DNA from: Phosphitispora fastidiosa
GTDB lineage: Bacteria > Bacillota > Thermincolia > Thermincolales > UBA2595
NCBI RefSeq assembly: GCF_019008365.1
Contig: NZ_JAHHUL010000003.1
Coordinates: 1 to 64,000 of the forward strand
DNA length: 64,000 bases
Direction: 5' to 3'
The position numbers were made by a program, and so were the translations under genes. Shown piece by piece: positions 10,201 through 17,718 of the stretch; position 1 is the first letter of the stretch; each line of letters starts with the position of its first letter. Under the pieces are notes generated by a model, which was not told where the DNA came from, made no database searches, and saw only the letters and a program-made list of their open reading frames with translations.

Positions 10201-12010
10201 TACGGGCAGCGGTGACTATGGAGTTATTGTCAACAGTTTTGCCACAGGTAATGTCAGTGTAGGTTCAGGCTCATTCGGAAATACCGCTTATGCCGGCGGA
10301 CTGGTTGGAGTAAATGAAAACAAAGGCAGGATTGAAAACTGCTTTGCCGGCGGAAACATCACCGGTGGAGCAACTGCAGGAATTGGCGGAGTGGTTGGCT
10401 TTCTGCATAACGGCTTTGATGAACTGGTGCCTAATGCGAAGAATATTTACTGGAACAGTGATGCAGTCCATACGCTAAACGGCAGCGCCTTAGATTTGGC
10501 TGATAAAAAAGGCGCCGGTGAGATGCTGGTTGGTTTGGATACCACAACATCTAAGACAGCAGACGATATAAATGCCGCCGCTTTTGTTACTGAGCTCAAT
10601 AACAATATAACCGAGAGCACGTCTGTGCCAGATATTGTCTATTTGGCCTGGGGTCCGGATGAGGCTAATGAAAATAACGGTTATCCTGTAATAACTGATG
10701 AACCTGTCAACACAGGTACACAGCCAAGCGGCGGCAGCGGCGGAGGCTCCACCGGTGACACCATCTCTGTAGAACAGGATGGCTGGAGCACTCAGGTGCC
10801 CGGAACAATTTCTACAGATACCGATGGAGAGAGGACTACTGCAACAATCAAGGCTGATGATGCGGCTATCCGGAAACTCGTGAACGCCGGCGCCAAGGGA
10901 ACCGTGATTACCCTGCCGGTAAACAGCGGCGCCGATGTCGTTATCGGTCAGTTAAACGGGCAGACCGTGAAAACCATGGAACAGAGGGAAGCTGTTCTGG
11001 AAGTCAAAACAAGCAATGTAACCTATAAATTGCCGGCATCGGAAATAAATATTGATGACATAAGCAAACAATTGGGCCAACAGGTTGAACTTAAAGATAT
11101 CAGGGTAGAAGTCACCATAGCCGCACCTTCCGCAGATACAGTCAAAATGGTTGAGGATACGGCTAATAAGGATAACTATCAAATAGTTGTCAAACCGGTA
11201 GAATTTAATATTACCTGCACCAGCGGCGGCAAAACGGTTGAAGTCAACAAATTCAATGCCTATATTGAAAGGGCCATAGCCATACCGGATGGGGTTGATA
11301 CGGCCAAAATCACTACTGGGATTATCGTGGAGCCTGATGGAACCACAAGACACGTGCCAACAAAGATAACTGTGGTCAACGGCAGATATTATGCTGTCAT
11401 CAACAGCCTGACCAACAGTACCTATTCAGTCATATGGCATCCCCTGGAGTTCAGTGATGTAACCGGCCACTGGGCCAGGGAAACCGTCAACGATATGGGC
11501 TCAAGAATGGTCATCAGCGGAATTGGCAACGGTATGTTTGACCCTGACCGTGATATCACCAGGGCTGAATTTGCGGCTATTCTGGTAAGGGGACTGGGCC
11601 TGCAGCCGGGAGAAGGGAGCAAGAGCTTTAAAGACGTGGATTCTTCCCAGTGGTACTCTGACTACATCAAAACGGCTTATGAATACAAGATTATCTCAGG
11701 CTATGATGCAGATACCTTCGGACCATCGGATAAAATCACCCGTGAACAGGCAATGGCCATGACAGCCAGGGCAATGGCAATCACCGGGCTGCCGGCGGAT
11801 ATTTCATCAGGTGAAACAGATGAACTTCTGGCCGGCTTTACAGATGCAGTCCAGGCGGCAGATTACGCCAAAGACAGCATAGCGGCATGTGTAAAGACCG
11901 GAGTTGTCTCCGGCAGAAGCAGCGCTATAGTTGCTCCGAAGGATAACATAACGAGGGCCGAAATTGCGGTTATCATCGGGAGACTGTTACAGAACTCGGA
12001 CTTGATATAA
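7250..12010 (+). CDS. SLH-anchored surface protein with three GLUG-repeat blocks
   Basis: This secreted protein has 1586 residues. A signal peptide (about 1-33, VILTVMVLLMQLIIPAGGVYAEA) is followed by three repeat blocks, each opening with a GxGxEGDPYLIST-like or TGLAWLAQQV segment and continuing as GLUG repeats (about 45-390, 465-780, 790-1140). A Gly/Ser linker leads to a 230-residue beta-rich module (about 1170-1400, with ASEINIDDISKQLGQQVELK) and three SLH domains (about 1402-1586; DITRAEFAAILVRGLGLQPG). The start at 7250 has an AAAGGGGCTGG ribosome region upstream. The anchor module is the same type as in the gene at 28814 and the remnant near 34.6 kb, and differs from that of the gene just upstream. 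The GLUG function is unproven; a surface adhesin is likely. Confidence 0.9.
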   Translation: MAKKRQWKKAGVILTVMVLLMQLIIPAGGVYAEAAAAAQPPGSGMEGDPYLISTPGHLLWMSENNTSNWSFDGKYFIQKADIDMTGIDFLPIGDMWNYFAGKYNGNGHKISNLSIDAGTRTGVGLFGCIKGNQTLVKSLTLENVTMINSKTTGTYNYVGGIAGENEATIEYCNVTGTSTISATGNAMAGGITGYSAGGTVRNCSNSADVFTNYTGDGGSRSAGGIVGENASFSVIENCLNTGSITLGSATSAEAGSGGITGKNYNSYGDQGTVRYTLNLGTVTKTDNGQAGGIIGYDEGGITTSTYFLSSAAPNGIGYDAALAGATDTNAEPQTAENLKDVNTYTGWDFDTVWKLDPPVNNGFPHLIPLLPEFDGISAEIGNDMGETLINIADTLGIDNRLVIKFAEAPIATPLYGSAAPQGETVTDPYTSGQNFSIDADVYKYIGVYEVNQTDEVVKFSEVTPNVRYMEGLGTEEAPFQVTNALQLSRVYGNPDAYYRLMADIDMTGISDYIPIGTESLHRFNGTFDGDNHIISNLTLTSGDYSYLGLFGQIGTGTVKDLELKDVSITNTQAWPDGTGGLTGLNTEGTISDCRVTGNSTITGGASVGGIAGEHDGGSIAQCSNNASIAANEDSSYYVGGIAGGYWGGNITDCYNTGSVTGVDGAETGGIVGEAWPWPDDFIRNCYNTGTVSTGSSVGGIAGYCGDGILENTYFLDTSAELPYGADDTGSAQAVARTSAEMQDQNTYAGWDFTAIWAIDSDINSGFPYLQGAQEELTPVGITGNWADNAAAVEGTDYSVIGAVYTIKTATGLAWLAQQVNGGDSFSGNTVELERDLDISGHYWTPIGTAHPNYYSFAGIFDGKGHKITGLYIGTSVESPGTNGFEGLFSVIGSDGEIKRLGVEVAAIYAGAGEYGGILAAVNYGEITDCYTTGEIVGANGAAFIGGLVASNEEGLIANSFSTANASGNDYDTLPPAAGGLVGRNTGSGDYGVIVNSFATGNVSVGSGSFGNTAYAGGLVGVNENKGRIENCFAGGNITGGATAGIGGVVGFLHNGFDELVPNAKNIYWNSDAVHTLNGSALDLADKKGAGEMLVGLDTTTSKTADDINAAAFVTELNNNITESTSVPDIVYLAWGPDEANENNGYPVITDEPVNTGTQPSGGSGGGSTGDTISVEQDGWSTQVPGTISTDTDGERTTATIKADDAAIRKLVNAGAKGTVITLPVNSGADVVIGQLNGQTVKTMEQREAVLEVKTSNVTYKLPASEINIDDISKQLGQQVELKDIRVEVTIAAPSADTVKMVEDTANKDNYQIVVKPVEFNITCTSGGKTVEVNKFNAYIERAIAIPDGVDTAKITTGIIVEPDGTTRHVPTKITVVNGRYYAVINSLTNSTYSVIWHPLEFSDVTGHWARETVNDMGSRMVISGIGNGMFDPDRDITRAEFAAILVRGLGLQPGEGSKSFKDVDSSQWYSDYIKTAYEYKIISGYDADTFGPSDKITREQAMAMTARAMAITGLPADISSGETDELLAGFTDAVQAADYAKDSIAACVKTGVVSGRSSAIVAPKDNITRAEIAVIIGRLLQNSDLI

Positions 12011-12037
12011 CTATAATCAAACGGCTTTTGTGTACGA

Positions 12038-12067
12038 ACGTCAGGCAATTCACTGCCTGGCGTTTTC
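12038..12067 (+). terminator. Intrinsic terminator after the second SLH gene
   Basis: A 10-bp stem, ACGTCAGGCA (12038-12047) with TGCCTGGCGT (12054-12063), has a 6-nt loop and ends in TTTTCTT. Confidence 0.88.
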
Positions 12068-12074
12068 TTAATTG

Positions 12075-12120
12075 GTGCGCCCGGGCATGGGCGCAGTATA
12101 ACGGGTGAAACACCCGAATT
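12075..12120 (+). mobile_element. 5' fragment of a group II intron
   Basis: GTGCGCCCGGGCATGGGCGC followed by AGTATAACGGGTGAAACACC closely matches the conserved first 45 nt of a widespread bacterial group II intron type. It includes the 5' GUGCG boundary and the first hairpin (CGGGTG/CACCCG, 12102-12116). After about 12120 the sequence becomes AT-rich and no other intron domain or reverse transcriptase follows. It starts 8 nt after a terminator. I read it as a truncated insertion or deletion scar. Confidence 0.65.
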
Positions 12121-12199
12121 AGAAACGATAAAATTTTATTGTAAAACAATAAAATATATGTTAATATCAAATTAACATTAAATAAGTGAGGTGCTTAGC

Positions 12200-12676
12200 G
12201 TGAAACGAGAAACCCTCTTTTTAAAGGTAGTTGTTTTTCTTATTGGAATTGCGGTTCTTGCTTTGTGTATCTTTGGGTTGCCTGTGTTAGCCGAATTTGA
12301 AGAGTGGATTCCTGAGCTGGCTTATTTGCAATATCCCTTTTTAACCGGTGTGTATGCAGCGGCGATACCGTTTTTCTTTGCTCTGTATCAGACTTTAAAA
12401 CTTTTAAGTTACATTGACAAGAACGAAGCCTTCTCGGAGCTATCGGTAAAGGCTTTAAAGAACATAAAATACTGTGCAATCACAATCAGTATCTTGTATA
12501 TGGTAGAAATGCCAGTCTTATTTCTTATAGCACAGGCAGACGATGCCCCAGGTCTGGTAGCGCTCGGATTGGTCATTATTTTTGCTTCATTCGTGATTGC
12601 AGTCTTTGCCGCTGTCCTTCAAAAGCTGTTAAAAAGTGCTATCGATATAAAAACAGAAAATGATTTAACGGTTTGA
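12200..12676 (+). CDS. DUF2975 membrane protein
   Basis: This protein of about 158 residues has four predicted membrane helices (FLKVVVFLIGIAVLALCIFGL; FLTGVYAAAIPFFFALYQTL; ITISILYMVEMPVLFLIA; VALGLVIIFASFVIAVFAAVL), the layout of the DUF2975 family. GTG 12200 is preferred because GTGAGGTG (12186-12193) sits 6 nt upstream; the earlier GTG at 12191 overlaps that site. The next gene starts 10 nt later and encodes a small Cro/C1-type regulator, the usual partner of DUF2975 genes. No biochemical role is established for the pair. Confidence 0.8.
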   Translation: MKRETLFLKVVVFLIGIAVLALCIFGLPVLAEFEEWIPELAYLQYPFLTGVYAAAIPFFFALYQTLKLLSYIDKNEAFSELSVKALKNIKYCAITISILYMVEMPVLFLIAQADDAPGLVALGLVIIFASFVIAVFAAVLQKLLKSAIDIKTENDLTV

Positions 12677-12686
12677 GGTGAATAAC

Positions 12687-12905
12687 ATGGCGATTATAGT
12701 AAATATTGATGTTATGCTGGCTAAAAGGAAAATGAGTGTCACCGAACTTTCGGGGAGGGTTGGAATAACAATGGCTAACCTTTCTATATTGAAAAATGGA
12801 AAGGCAAAAGCGATTCGATTATCAACCTTAGAGGCGATTTGTAAGGCTTTAGAATGTCAGCCTGGAGATGTTTTAGAATATAAAAGAGACGAAGACAGTC
12901 TTTGA
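12687..12905 (+). CDS. YozG-type Cro/C1 helix-turn-helix regulator
   Basis: A 72-residue DNA-binding protein that is almost entirely one HTH domain. MLAKRKMSVTELSGRVGIT forms the first helices, NLSILKNGKAKAIRLSTLE holds the recognition region, and ICKALECQPGDVLEY is the typical Cro/C1 end. ATG 12687 lies 6 nt after GAGGTG (12675-12680); a GTG at 12678 is inside that site and less likely. It is transcribed with the DUF2975 gene and probably regulates it. Confidence 0.85.
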   Translation: MAIIVNIDVMLAKRKMSVTELSGRVGITMANLSILKNGKAKAIRLSTLEAICKALECQPGDVLEYKRDEDSL

Positions 12906-12946
12906 AATAGTTTGGGGATATTATAATTATTTTGAGAGGTTATTTT

Positions 12947-14005
12947 ATGTATGATATTGTAATAGTAGGGTCAGGCCCTGCGGGATCTACCTTGGCAAGA
13001 TTAATTGGTGACAAATATAAGGTTTTATTAATAGATAAACGGGACCTGGAAAATGAAAATCCTAAAAACCGCACAACTAAATGCTGTGGAGGATTATTAG
13101 CCCCCGATGCTCAGGAAATGGTTGCCAAGTTGGGTTTAGGGATACCTAAAGATATTCTGGTTGATCCGCAGCTTTTTGCAGTTAGAACCATTGATCTACC
13201 TAATAAGATAGAAAGGCTATACCAGAGATTCTATTTTAATATGGACAGGGATAAATTTGATAGATGGCTGGTTTCTATACTTCCAACCGGAGTTGATAAA
13301 AAGTTCAACTCATTTTTTAAAAACTTTGCTGAAATTCCAGGAGGATATGAAATCAGATATATTTTTAATGGACAAGAAATATCTGCAAAGACAAGAGTTA
13401 TTATAGGCGCTGATGGTGCTCTTTCTAGGATAAGGAAATCCATTACTAAAGATACTCCTGAAAAGTACATTGCAATTCAGGAATGGTTTGAGAGTACAAA
13501 TTATATCCCCCATTTCACAGCAATTTTTGATGAAGAAATAAGTGATTTCTACTCTTGGATAATACCAAAGGAGAATTATCTTTTATTAGGATCAGCCCTT
13601 AGACCTAGGGAGAGCACTTGGAAAAAGTATGATATGTTGAAAACAAAACTAAGACAGTTAGGCTTTAATTTTGATACCAAAATAAAAACAGAGGGGGCAT
13701 ATATCTATAGGCCTAAGAAGGTATCACAGCTTTATGTAGGCAGGGATGGTATAGCCCTGGTTGGAGAAGCTGCAGGTGCGATTAGCCCTAGCTCTGCAGA
13801 AGGAATCAGCTACGCATTAAAAAGTTCTTTATATTTAGCTCAGAGTCTTGAAGAGGGAATAGATGGATTTTTGGATAGATATAAACAGAAGGTTAAGGAT
13901 ATCAAGTTAAATTTACTCATTAAAAATTTAAAATCCCCAGCTATGTATAATCCTTTTCTTAGACAGTTAGCTATGAAATCAGGTTTGCGAAGTATTAAAC
14001 AGTGA
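12947..14005 (+). CDS. FAD-dependent oxidoreductase, geranylgeranyl reductase family
   Basis: A 352-residue flavoprotein. It begins with the dinucleotide-binding motif IVIVGSGPAGSTLARLI. Next comes a CCGG segment (KCCGGLLAPDAQEM, about residue 42), as in geranylgeranyl-reductase/FixC-type enzymes, and a second FAD motif, IALVGEAAGAISPSSAEGI (about 265-283). This family reduces isoprenoid double bonds or acts as an electron-transfer dehydrogenase; the substrate here cannot be read from sequence. ATG 12947 is 8 nt after GAGAGG, and the in-frame TTG at 12932 is less likely. The stop is followed 38 nt later by a membrane-protein gene with its own ribosome site. Confidence 0.85.
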   Translation: MYDIVIVGSGPAGSTLARLIGDKYKVLLIDKRDLENENPKNRTTKCCGGLLAPDAQEMVAKLGLGIPKDILVDPQLFAVRTIDLPNKIERLYQRFYFNMDRDKFDRWLVSILPTGVDKKFNSFFKNFAEIPGGYEIRYIFNGQEISAKTRVIIGADGALSRIRKSITKDTPEKYIAIQEWFESTNYIPHFTAIFDEEISDFYSWIIPKENYLLLGSALRPRESTWKKYDMLKTKLRQLGFNFDTKIKTEGAYIYRPKKVSQLYVGRDGIALVGEAAGAISPSSAEGISYALKSSLYLAQSLEEGIDGFLDRYKQKVKDIKLNLLIKNLKSPAMYNPFLRQLAMKSGLRSIKQ

Positions 14006-14043
14006 TAATGGTTAATCTGACAATTATTACGGGAGGTATAACT

Positions 14044-15291
14044 ATGGAGATTAATAATCCGGTTATTGAAAATATTGCCAACCCCCATGAGCTGGAGAGA
14101 ATGTTTAGAAAAGAACCCGAAGCTTTTAAAAAGTCATTATCATCCGCCTGGGAACAAAACCCTGATTCGCAGGTTCTGGCCGTTTGGTATGAAAGATTGC
14201 ATTTCAGGGAGATGGCAAATACAGAAAAAGCTTCCTTGCTTCAGAAAGATTTCTTAGCCATGGGCATTTTAGCGATTCTGGCCGGGATAAGCACCAGGAT
14301 AATTTTGCATTTTGTCGAACAGCAGGCAATAGCCCCTATTAACCTTGTTTTTGGGATACTTCCCTTTATTGCCGCCTATTTTGTATACAATAATACCCCC
14401 AAAAGAAATGTTCTTTACACCCTTGCAGCGTTATTCCTAATCACCGGAATTTATATTAATATGCTGCCACTGGAGGAAAAAGACAGTATTATCCTGGCTT
14501 ATCTACACCTTCCCGTTTTTTTATGGGTATTATTAGGGCTTGCATTTACAGGAAATGAATATGGTATAGGCAGCACAAGATTAGCCTATCTTAAATTTAA
14601 TGGGGAATTTTGCATACTTTACGCCAGCATGGCAATCAGCGGAATGCTGCTAGCAGCATTAACCATGCAGTTATTTAGATTTGTCGGCATGGATATCGAG
14701 GAATTCTATTTTAGAAATGTCGTTTTATTTGGTGCTGCCGCGCTCGCTGTTGTGGCTGCATACCTGGTCTCAAAGAACCTTAAACTTGCTAAAAATATTG
14801 CGCCATATATAGCCAAAATTTTTAGTCCCCTTGTAATGGCCACATTATTGGTCTATCTTATAATGGTTATTTGGGTCGGGAAAAATCCATTTTTGGACCG
14901 CGATTTCCTCCTATCCTTCAACGGGGTACTCCTTATTGTATTAGCGGTCACCATTTTCTCCATTACCGAAAGCGGCACAGACGAGAAAAAGAGCATTTCT
15001 GATTATATAAATTTCGCCCTGATTGTTCTTGCTCTTATCATTGACTGTGTGGCTTTATCAGCCATAGTGTTCAGGCTTTCTTCCTATGGGATTACGCCCA
15101 ACAGACTTGCTGTTTTAGGGGTAAACATACTTATCTGGGCCAATCTGATTTGGATTATGCTCTCCTATATGCGTTTTCTGCAAAACAAAACCGGACCTTC
15201 AACCATCCAAGATGCCGTTACTAAGTATTTGCCGGTCTACGGACTTTGGGCAGCTTTCGTTACATTTACTTTTCCTTTAATTTTTTATTAG
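14044..15291 (+). CDS. Polytopic membrane protein, possibly DUF4153-like
   Basis: A 415-residue membrane protein. A soluble N-terminus of about 70 residues (HELERMFRKEPEAFKKSLSS) is followed by about ten to twelve hydrophobic helices, for example DFLAMGILAILAGISTRIIL and ALAVVAAYLVSKNL. The first part resembles DUF4153-type proteins, but this is a weak pattern match and no catalytic motif is visible. ATG 14044 follows GGGAGG (14031-14036) at 7 nt. It probably shares a transcript with the upstream flavoprotein and ends before a strong terminator. The function is unknown. Confidence 0.7.
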   Translation: MEINNPVIENIANPHELERMFRKEPEAFKKSLSSAWEQNPDSQVLAVWYERLHFREMANTEKASLLQKDFLAMGILAILAGISTRIILHFVEQQAIAPINLVFGILPFIAAYFVYNNTPKRNVLYTLAALFLITGIYINMLPLEEKDSIILAYLHLPVFLWVLLGLAFTGNEYGIGSTRLAYLKFNGEFCILYASMAISGMLLAALTMQLFRFVGMDIEEFYFRNVVLFGAAALAVVAAYLVSKNLKLAKNIAPYIAKIFSPLVMATLLVYLIMVIWVGKNPFLDRDFLLSFNGVLLIVLAVTIFSITESGTDEKKSISDYINFALIVLALIIDCVALSAIVFRLSSYGITPNRLAVLGVNILIWANLIWIMLSYMRFLQNKTGPSTIQDAVTKYLPVYGLWAAFVTFTFPLIFY

Positions 15292-15341
15292 AATGAGTAG
15301 GCAGCAGGATTTTTTATCATCTAGAGGCCTGGATGCAGTCT

Positions 15342-15379
15342 CCTCAGAATGCTGATTGAAGTATTCTGAGGGATTTTTT
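15342..15379 (+). terminator. Intrinsic terminator after the membrane-protein gene
   Basis: CCTCAGAAT (15342-15350) pairs perfectly with ATTCTGAGG (15363-15371), followed by GATTTTTT. Confidence 0.88.
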
Positions 15380-15607
15380 ATTACCCGCATTTAATCCTGC
15401 CTAAAGTTTACTTAGAGTATGATGCATTTGTAAAAAATTAACTTGAAAAACTGTCAAGATAACTGTTTTAAGTATAAATTTTGAAACATAAAATGCGATG
15501 GAGGCTAATTAATAGATGCTTTAACCTCTAAAAGGGCAATGCCCTATCCGAGTTTTGTTGAAAAAGAGGTGAGCCATACGGAAAAGGAAACGGGAGGCAC
15601 AGCAGAA

Positions 15608-17116
15608 ATGCCTGCCAAAGAGCTCATAGAGACACCTGAAGAAGGACCGCCAGATGAACCGCCAGAAGAACCGCCAGATGAACCGCCAGAAGAACCGCCA
15701 GAAGAACCGCCAGAAGAACCAACAGAAGAAACTGTAAAGCAGCTGGCCCAACAGTATAGAAAATTTCTTGCCGACGGCATGATCCTGCTTTTTACGTTAC
15801 TTGTTATTTATTTGGGAGTGGCATATTATTTTAGGGACCATTTTTATATTGGCACTGAAATCAGTGGCATAGATGTTGCAGGAAAGACTGTAGAGGACGT
15901 ACAGGCACTAATGGCAGCGGAACTTAATGCTTATACCCTGAACCTGAAAGAACGGGGGGGTAAAATTGAACAGATAAAAGCTGGTGATGTGGGCTTACAG
16001 TTTGCTTCAGAGGGAGAATTTAAAGAAATTAAAGACAGTCAGAATTGTTTTAAGTGGATTTTAGGGTGTTTGCTAACTGAAGACTCAAAAAAGACAGTTG
16101 CCTTAAAATATGATGAGAAGCTGCTGCAGGAACGAATAGGCCGGCTGTCCTGTTTTAAGCCGGAAAATATAATTGAACCTGCAAATCCTGGCTTTAAATA
16201 TGTGAATAACAGTTATGTAATTGTGGATGAAGTCATTGGAAACAAAGTGGATAAAGACCTGTTATACTCTCTGGCAGCGAGTGCCATGAGTAATCTGGAA
16301 GCTGAAATAGATTTGGAAGCAATGGGCTGTTATATAGAACCACAATATGATTCCAAGTCACCAAAAGTCATAGAAGTCAAAAACATCCTTAACAGGTATA
16401 TTGCCACAAAAATCACCTATACTTCCGGAGACATTACAAAAACCCTGGACGGATCCCGGATAAATGAATGGCTTACAGTCGATGAAAATTTAAATATTAT
16501 AGTCAGTGAAGAAAAGGTAAACGGTTATGTGAGTGAACTTTCCGCTGCTTTTAACACAGTTGGTAAGACAAGAAGTTTTACTGCATCATCAGGAGAAACA
16601 ATCACAGTCAGCGGTGGTGATTATGGAAGGTCTGTAAATAAGGTTGAAGAAACCCAATTCTTACTCTCTGCCATCAGCAAAGGGGAGACCACAACCAAAG
16701 AACCGGTATTCAATCAAAATACTTTTTCCCAGGGCAATAATGATCTTGGAAATACCTATGTGGAAATATCCCTGGCAAACCAGCATTTATGGTTTTACAA
16801 AAACGGCTCTCTAATAGTACAGGGAGATACTGTTACAGGAAATGTAAGTCAAAATTATGCAACCCGTAAAGGAGTTTTCCGCTTAAAATATAAATCAGGA
16901 AATGTAATCCTGAGAGGCCCGGATTACGCTGTCCATGTAGACTTCTGGATGCCCTTTGACGGTGGTATAGGGATGCATGATGCTACCTGGAGAAGTGCGT
17001 TTGGACGTAATATCTATCTGACAAACGGTTCACACGGCTGTGTAAATCTGCCATACAATGTAGCCGAAAAGATATTCAACAATATTACGTCAGGTACTCC
17101 TGTCATTTGTTATTAG
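15608..17116 (+). CDS. Membrane-anchored L,D-transpeptidase (YkuD) with proline-rich cytoplasmic tail
   Basis: This enzyme should cross-link peptidoglycan through 3-3 bonds outside the membrane. In order it has a short Pro/Glu-rich tail (tandem PPEE/PPDE), one membrane helix (DGMILLFTLLVIYLGVAYYF, about residues 56-75), a PG_binding_4-like region (EISGIDVAGKTVEDVQALM onward) and a C-terminal YkuD domain. The YkuD motif is intact: MHDATW, then SHGCVNLP with the catalytic Cys. ATG 15608 is preferred because GGGAGG lies 10 nt upstream. An ATG at 15539 would add 23 residues, but its AAAGGG is only 2 nt away. A strong terminator follows, then the BlaI-type operon, which may matter since L,D-transpeptidases can bypass penicillin-binding proteins. 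Confidence 0.9.
   Translation: MPAKELIETPEEGPPDEPPEEPPDEPPEEPPEEPPEEPTEETVKQLAQQYRKFLADGMILLFTLLVIYLGVAYYFRDHFYIGTEISGIDVAGKTVEDVQALMAAELNAYTLNLKERGGKIEQIKAGDVGLQFASEGEFKEIKDSQNCFKWILGCLLTEDSKKTVALKYDEKLLQERIGRLSCFKPENIIEPANPGFKYVNNSYVIVDEVIGNKVDKDLLYSLAASAMSNLEAEIDLEAMGCYIEPQYDSKSPKVIEVKNILNRYIATKITYTSGDITKTLDGSRINEWLTVDENLNIIVSEEKVNGYVSELSAAFNTVGKTRSFTASSGETITVSGGDYGRSVNKVEETQFLLSAISKGETTTKEPVFNQNTFSQGNNDLGNTYVEISLANQHLWFYKNGSLIVQGDTVTGNVSQNYATRKGVFRLKYKSGNVILRGPDYAVHVDFWMPFDGGIGMHDATWRSAFGRNIYLTNGSHGCVNLPYNVAEKIFNNITSGTPVICY
15644..15727 (+). repeat. Seven tandem 12-nt repeats encoding Pro-Pro-Glu/Asp-Glu
   Basis: The unit GAACCGCCAGAA (or ...GAT) is repeated seven times, the first and last with one or a few changes. 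It lies inside the L,D-transpeptidase gene. Because the unit is a multiple of three, copy-number change would lengthen or shorten the tail without a frameshift. Confidence 0.9.
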
Positions 17117-17150
17117 CTACTTGCACAAAATCACTTACATGATAATTTTA

Positions 17151-17186
17151 AGCCCCCTGTGAAAATTGCTCCCAGGGGGCTTATTT
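17151..17186 (+). terminator. Intrinsic terminator after the L,D-transpeptidase gene
   Basis: AGCCCCCTG (17151-17159) pairs with CAGGGGGCT (17173-17181), followed by TATTT. Confidence 0.88.
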
Positions 17187-17215
17187 AATTTGGAGACATT
17201 TATGAACAATTTTGA

Positions 17216-17272
17216 TTGACATTTACAGGTTACAAATGTAAACTATACATACAGGTTACGTCTGTAACCTGT
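17216..17272 (+). promoter_or_regulatory. Promoter with two BlaI-like operator boxes
   Basis: A consensus -35 TTGACA (17216-17221) is followed at 17 nt by a weak -10, TAAACT (17239-17244). Box 1, TTACAAATGTAA (17230-17241), fits the BlaI/MecI TACAnnTGTA pattern and overlaps the spacer and -10. Box 2, TTACGTCTGTAA (17256-17267), differs from the pattern at one base and sits in a longer palindrome with 9-bp arms (ACAGGTTAC/GTAACCTGT, 17251-17272). The repressor encoded just downstream should bind here, giving autoregulation. The boxes are seen; the binding is inferred. Confidence 0.82.
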
Positions 17273-17331
17273 ATGGTGGGTTCCAATATAACCAATGTGG
17301 CGGGCTGTGCAACCCAAAAGGAGGGGCAGAT

Positions 17332-17718
17332 GTGAGTACATTAGTTTCCAGGATTACAGATTCTGAGCTGGAGGTTATGCGGGTTTTGTGGCAAGCTGAT
17401 GGTGAACTTTCCCTGGCAGCCATAAGAAAAACCCTGGAGCAGACCAGTAACTGGGAAACATCTACAATAAAGACCCTGCTGCGCAGATTGTGCAACAAAG
17501 GGGTGGTTGCAGCAGCAAAAAAAGAAGTATACTATTACAAACCCCTGGTCAGTGAGGAGGAATATACCGAATATACAACTCAGAGTCTGATTGACCGCTT
17601 ATACTCAGGCAGCGCCAAAAACCTGGTAGCATCCCTTTTGGGCAGCAAAAAGCTTGATGACAAAGAGATTGAGGAGCTGCGCACGCTGTTTAAGGTAGGT
17701 GATGATAGGGATGAATGA
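17332..17718 (+). CDS. BlaI/MecI/CopY-family repressor
   Basis: A 128-residue winged-helix repressor of the penicillinase-repressor family. TDSELEVMRVLWQ, the recognition helix region WETSTIKTLLRRL and the wing (KGVVAAAKKEVYYYKP) are all present, followed by a C-terminal dimerisation and cleavage region. The start is GTG 17332 after AGGAGGGG; an ATG at 17330 is out of frame. It overlaps the M56 peptidase gene by 8 nt, the classical blaI-blaR1 arrangement, in which the sensor peptidase triggers repressor cleavage. No beta-lactamase gene is next to it, so the regulon is probably envelope-related or elsewhere. Confidence 0.92.
   Translation: MSTLVSRITDSELEVMRVLWQADGELSLAAIRKTLEQTSNWETSTIKTLLRRLCNKGVVAAAKKEVYYYKPLVSEEEYTEYTTQSLIDRLYSGSAKNLVASLLGSKKLDDKEIEELRTLFKVGDDRDE

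Noticed and set aside
15521-15780. Antisense frames rich in Phe-Trp-Arg or Gly-Ser repeats
   Set aside because: They are mirror products of the 12-nt Pro/Glu repeat inside the L,D-transpeptidase gene.
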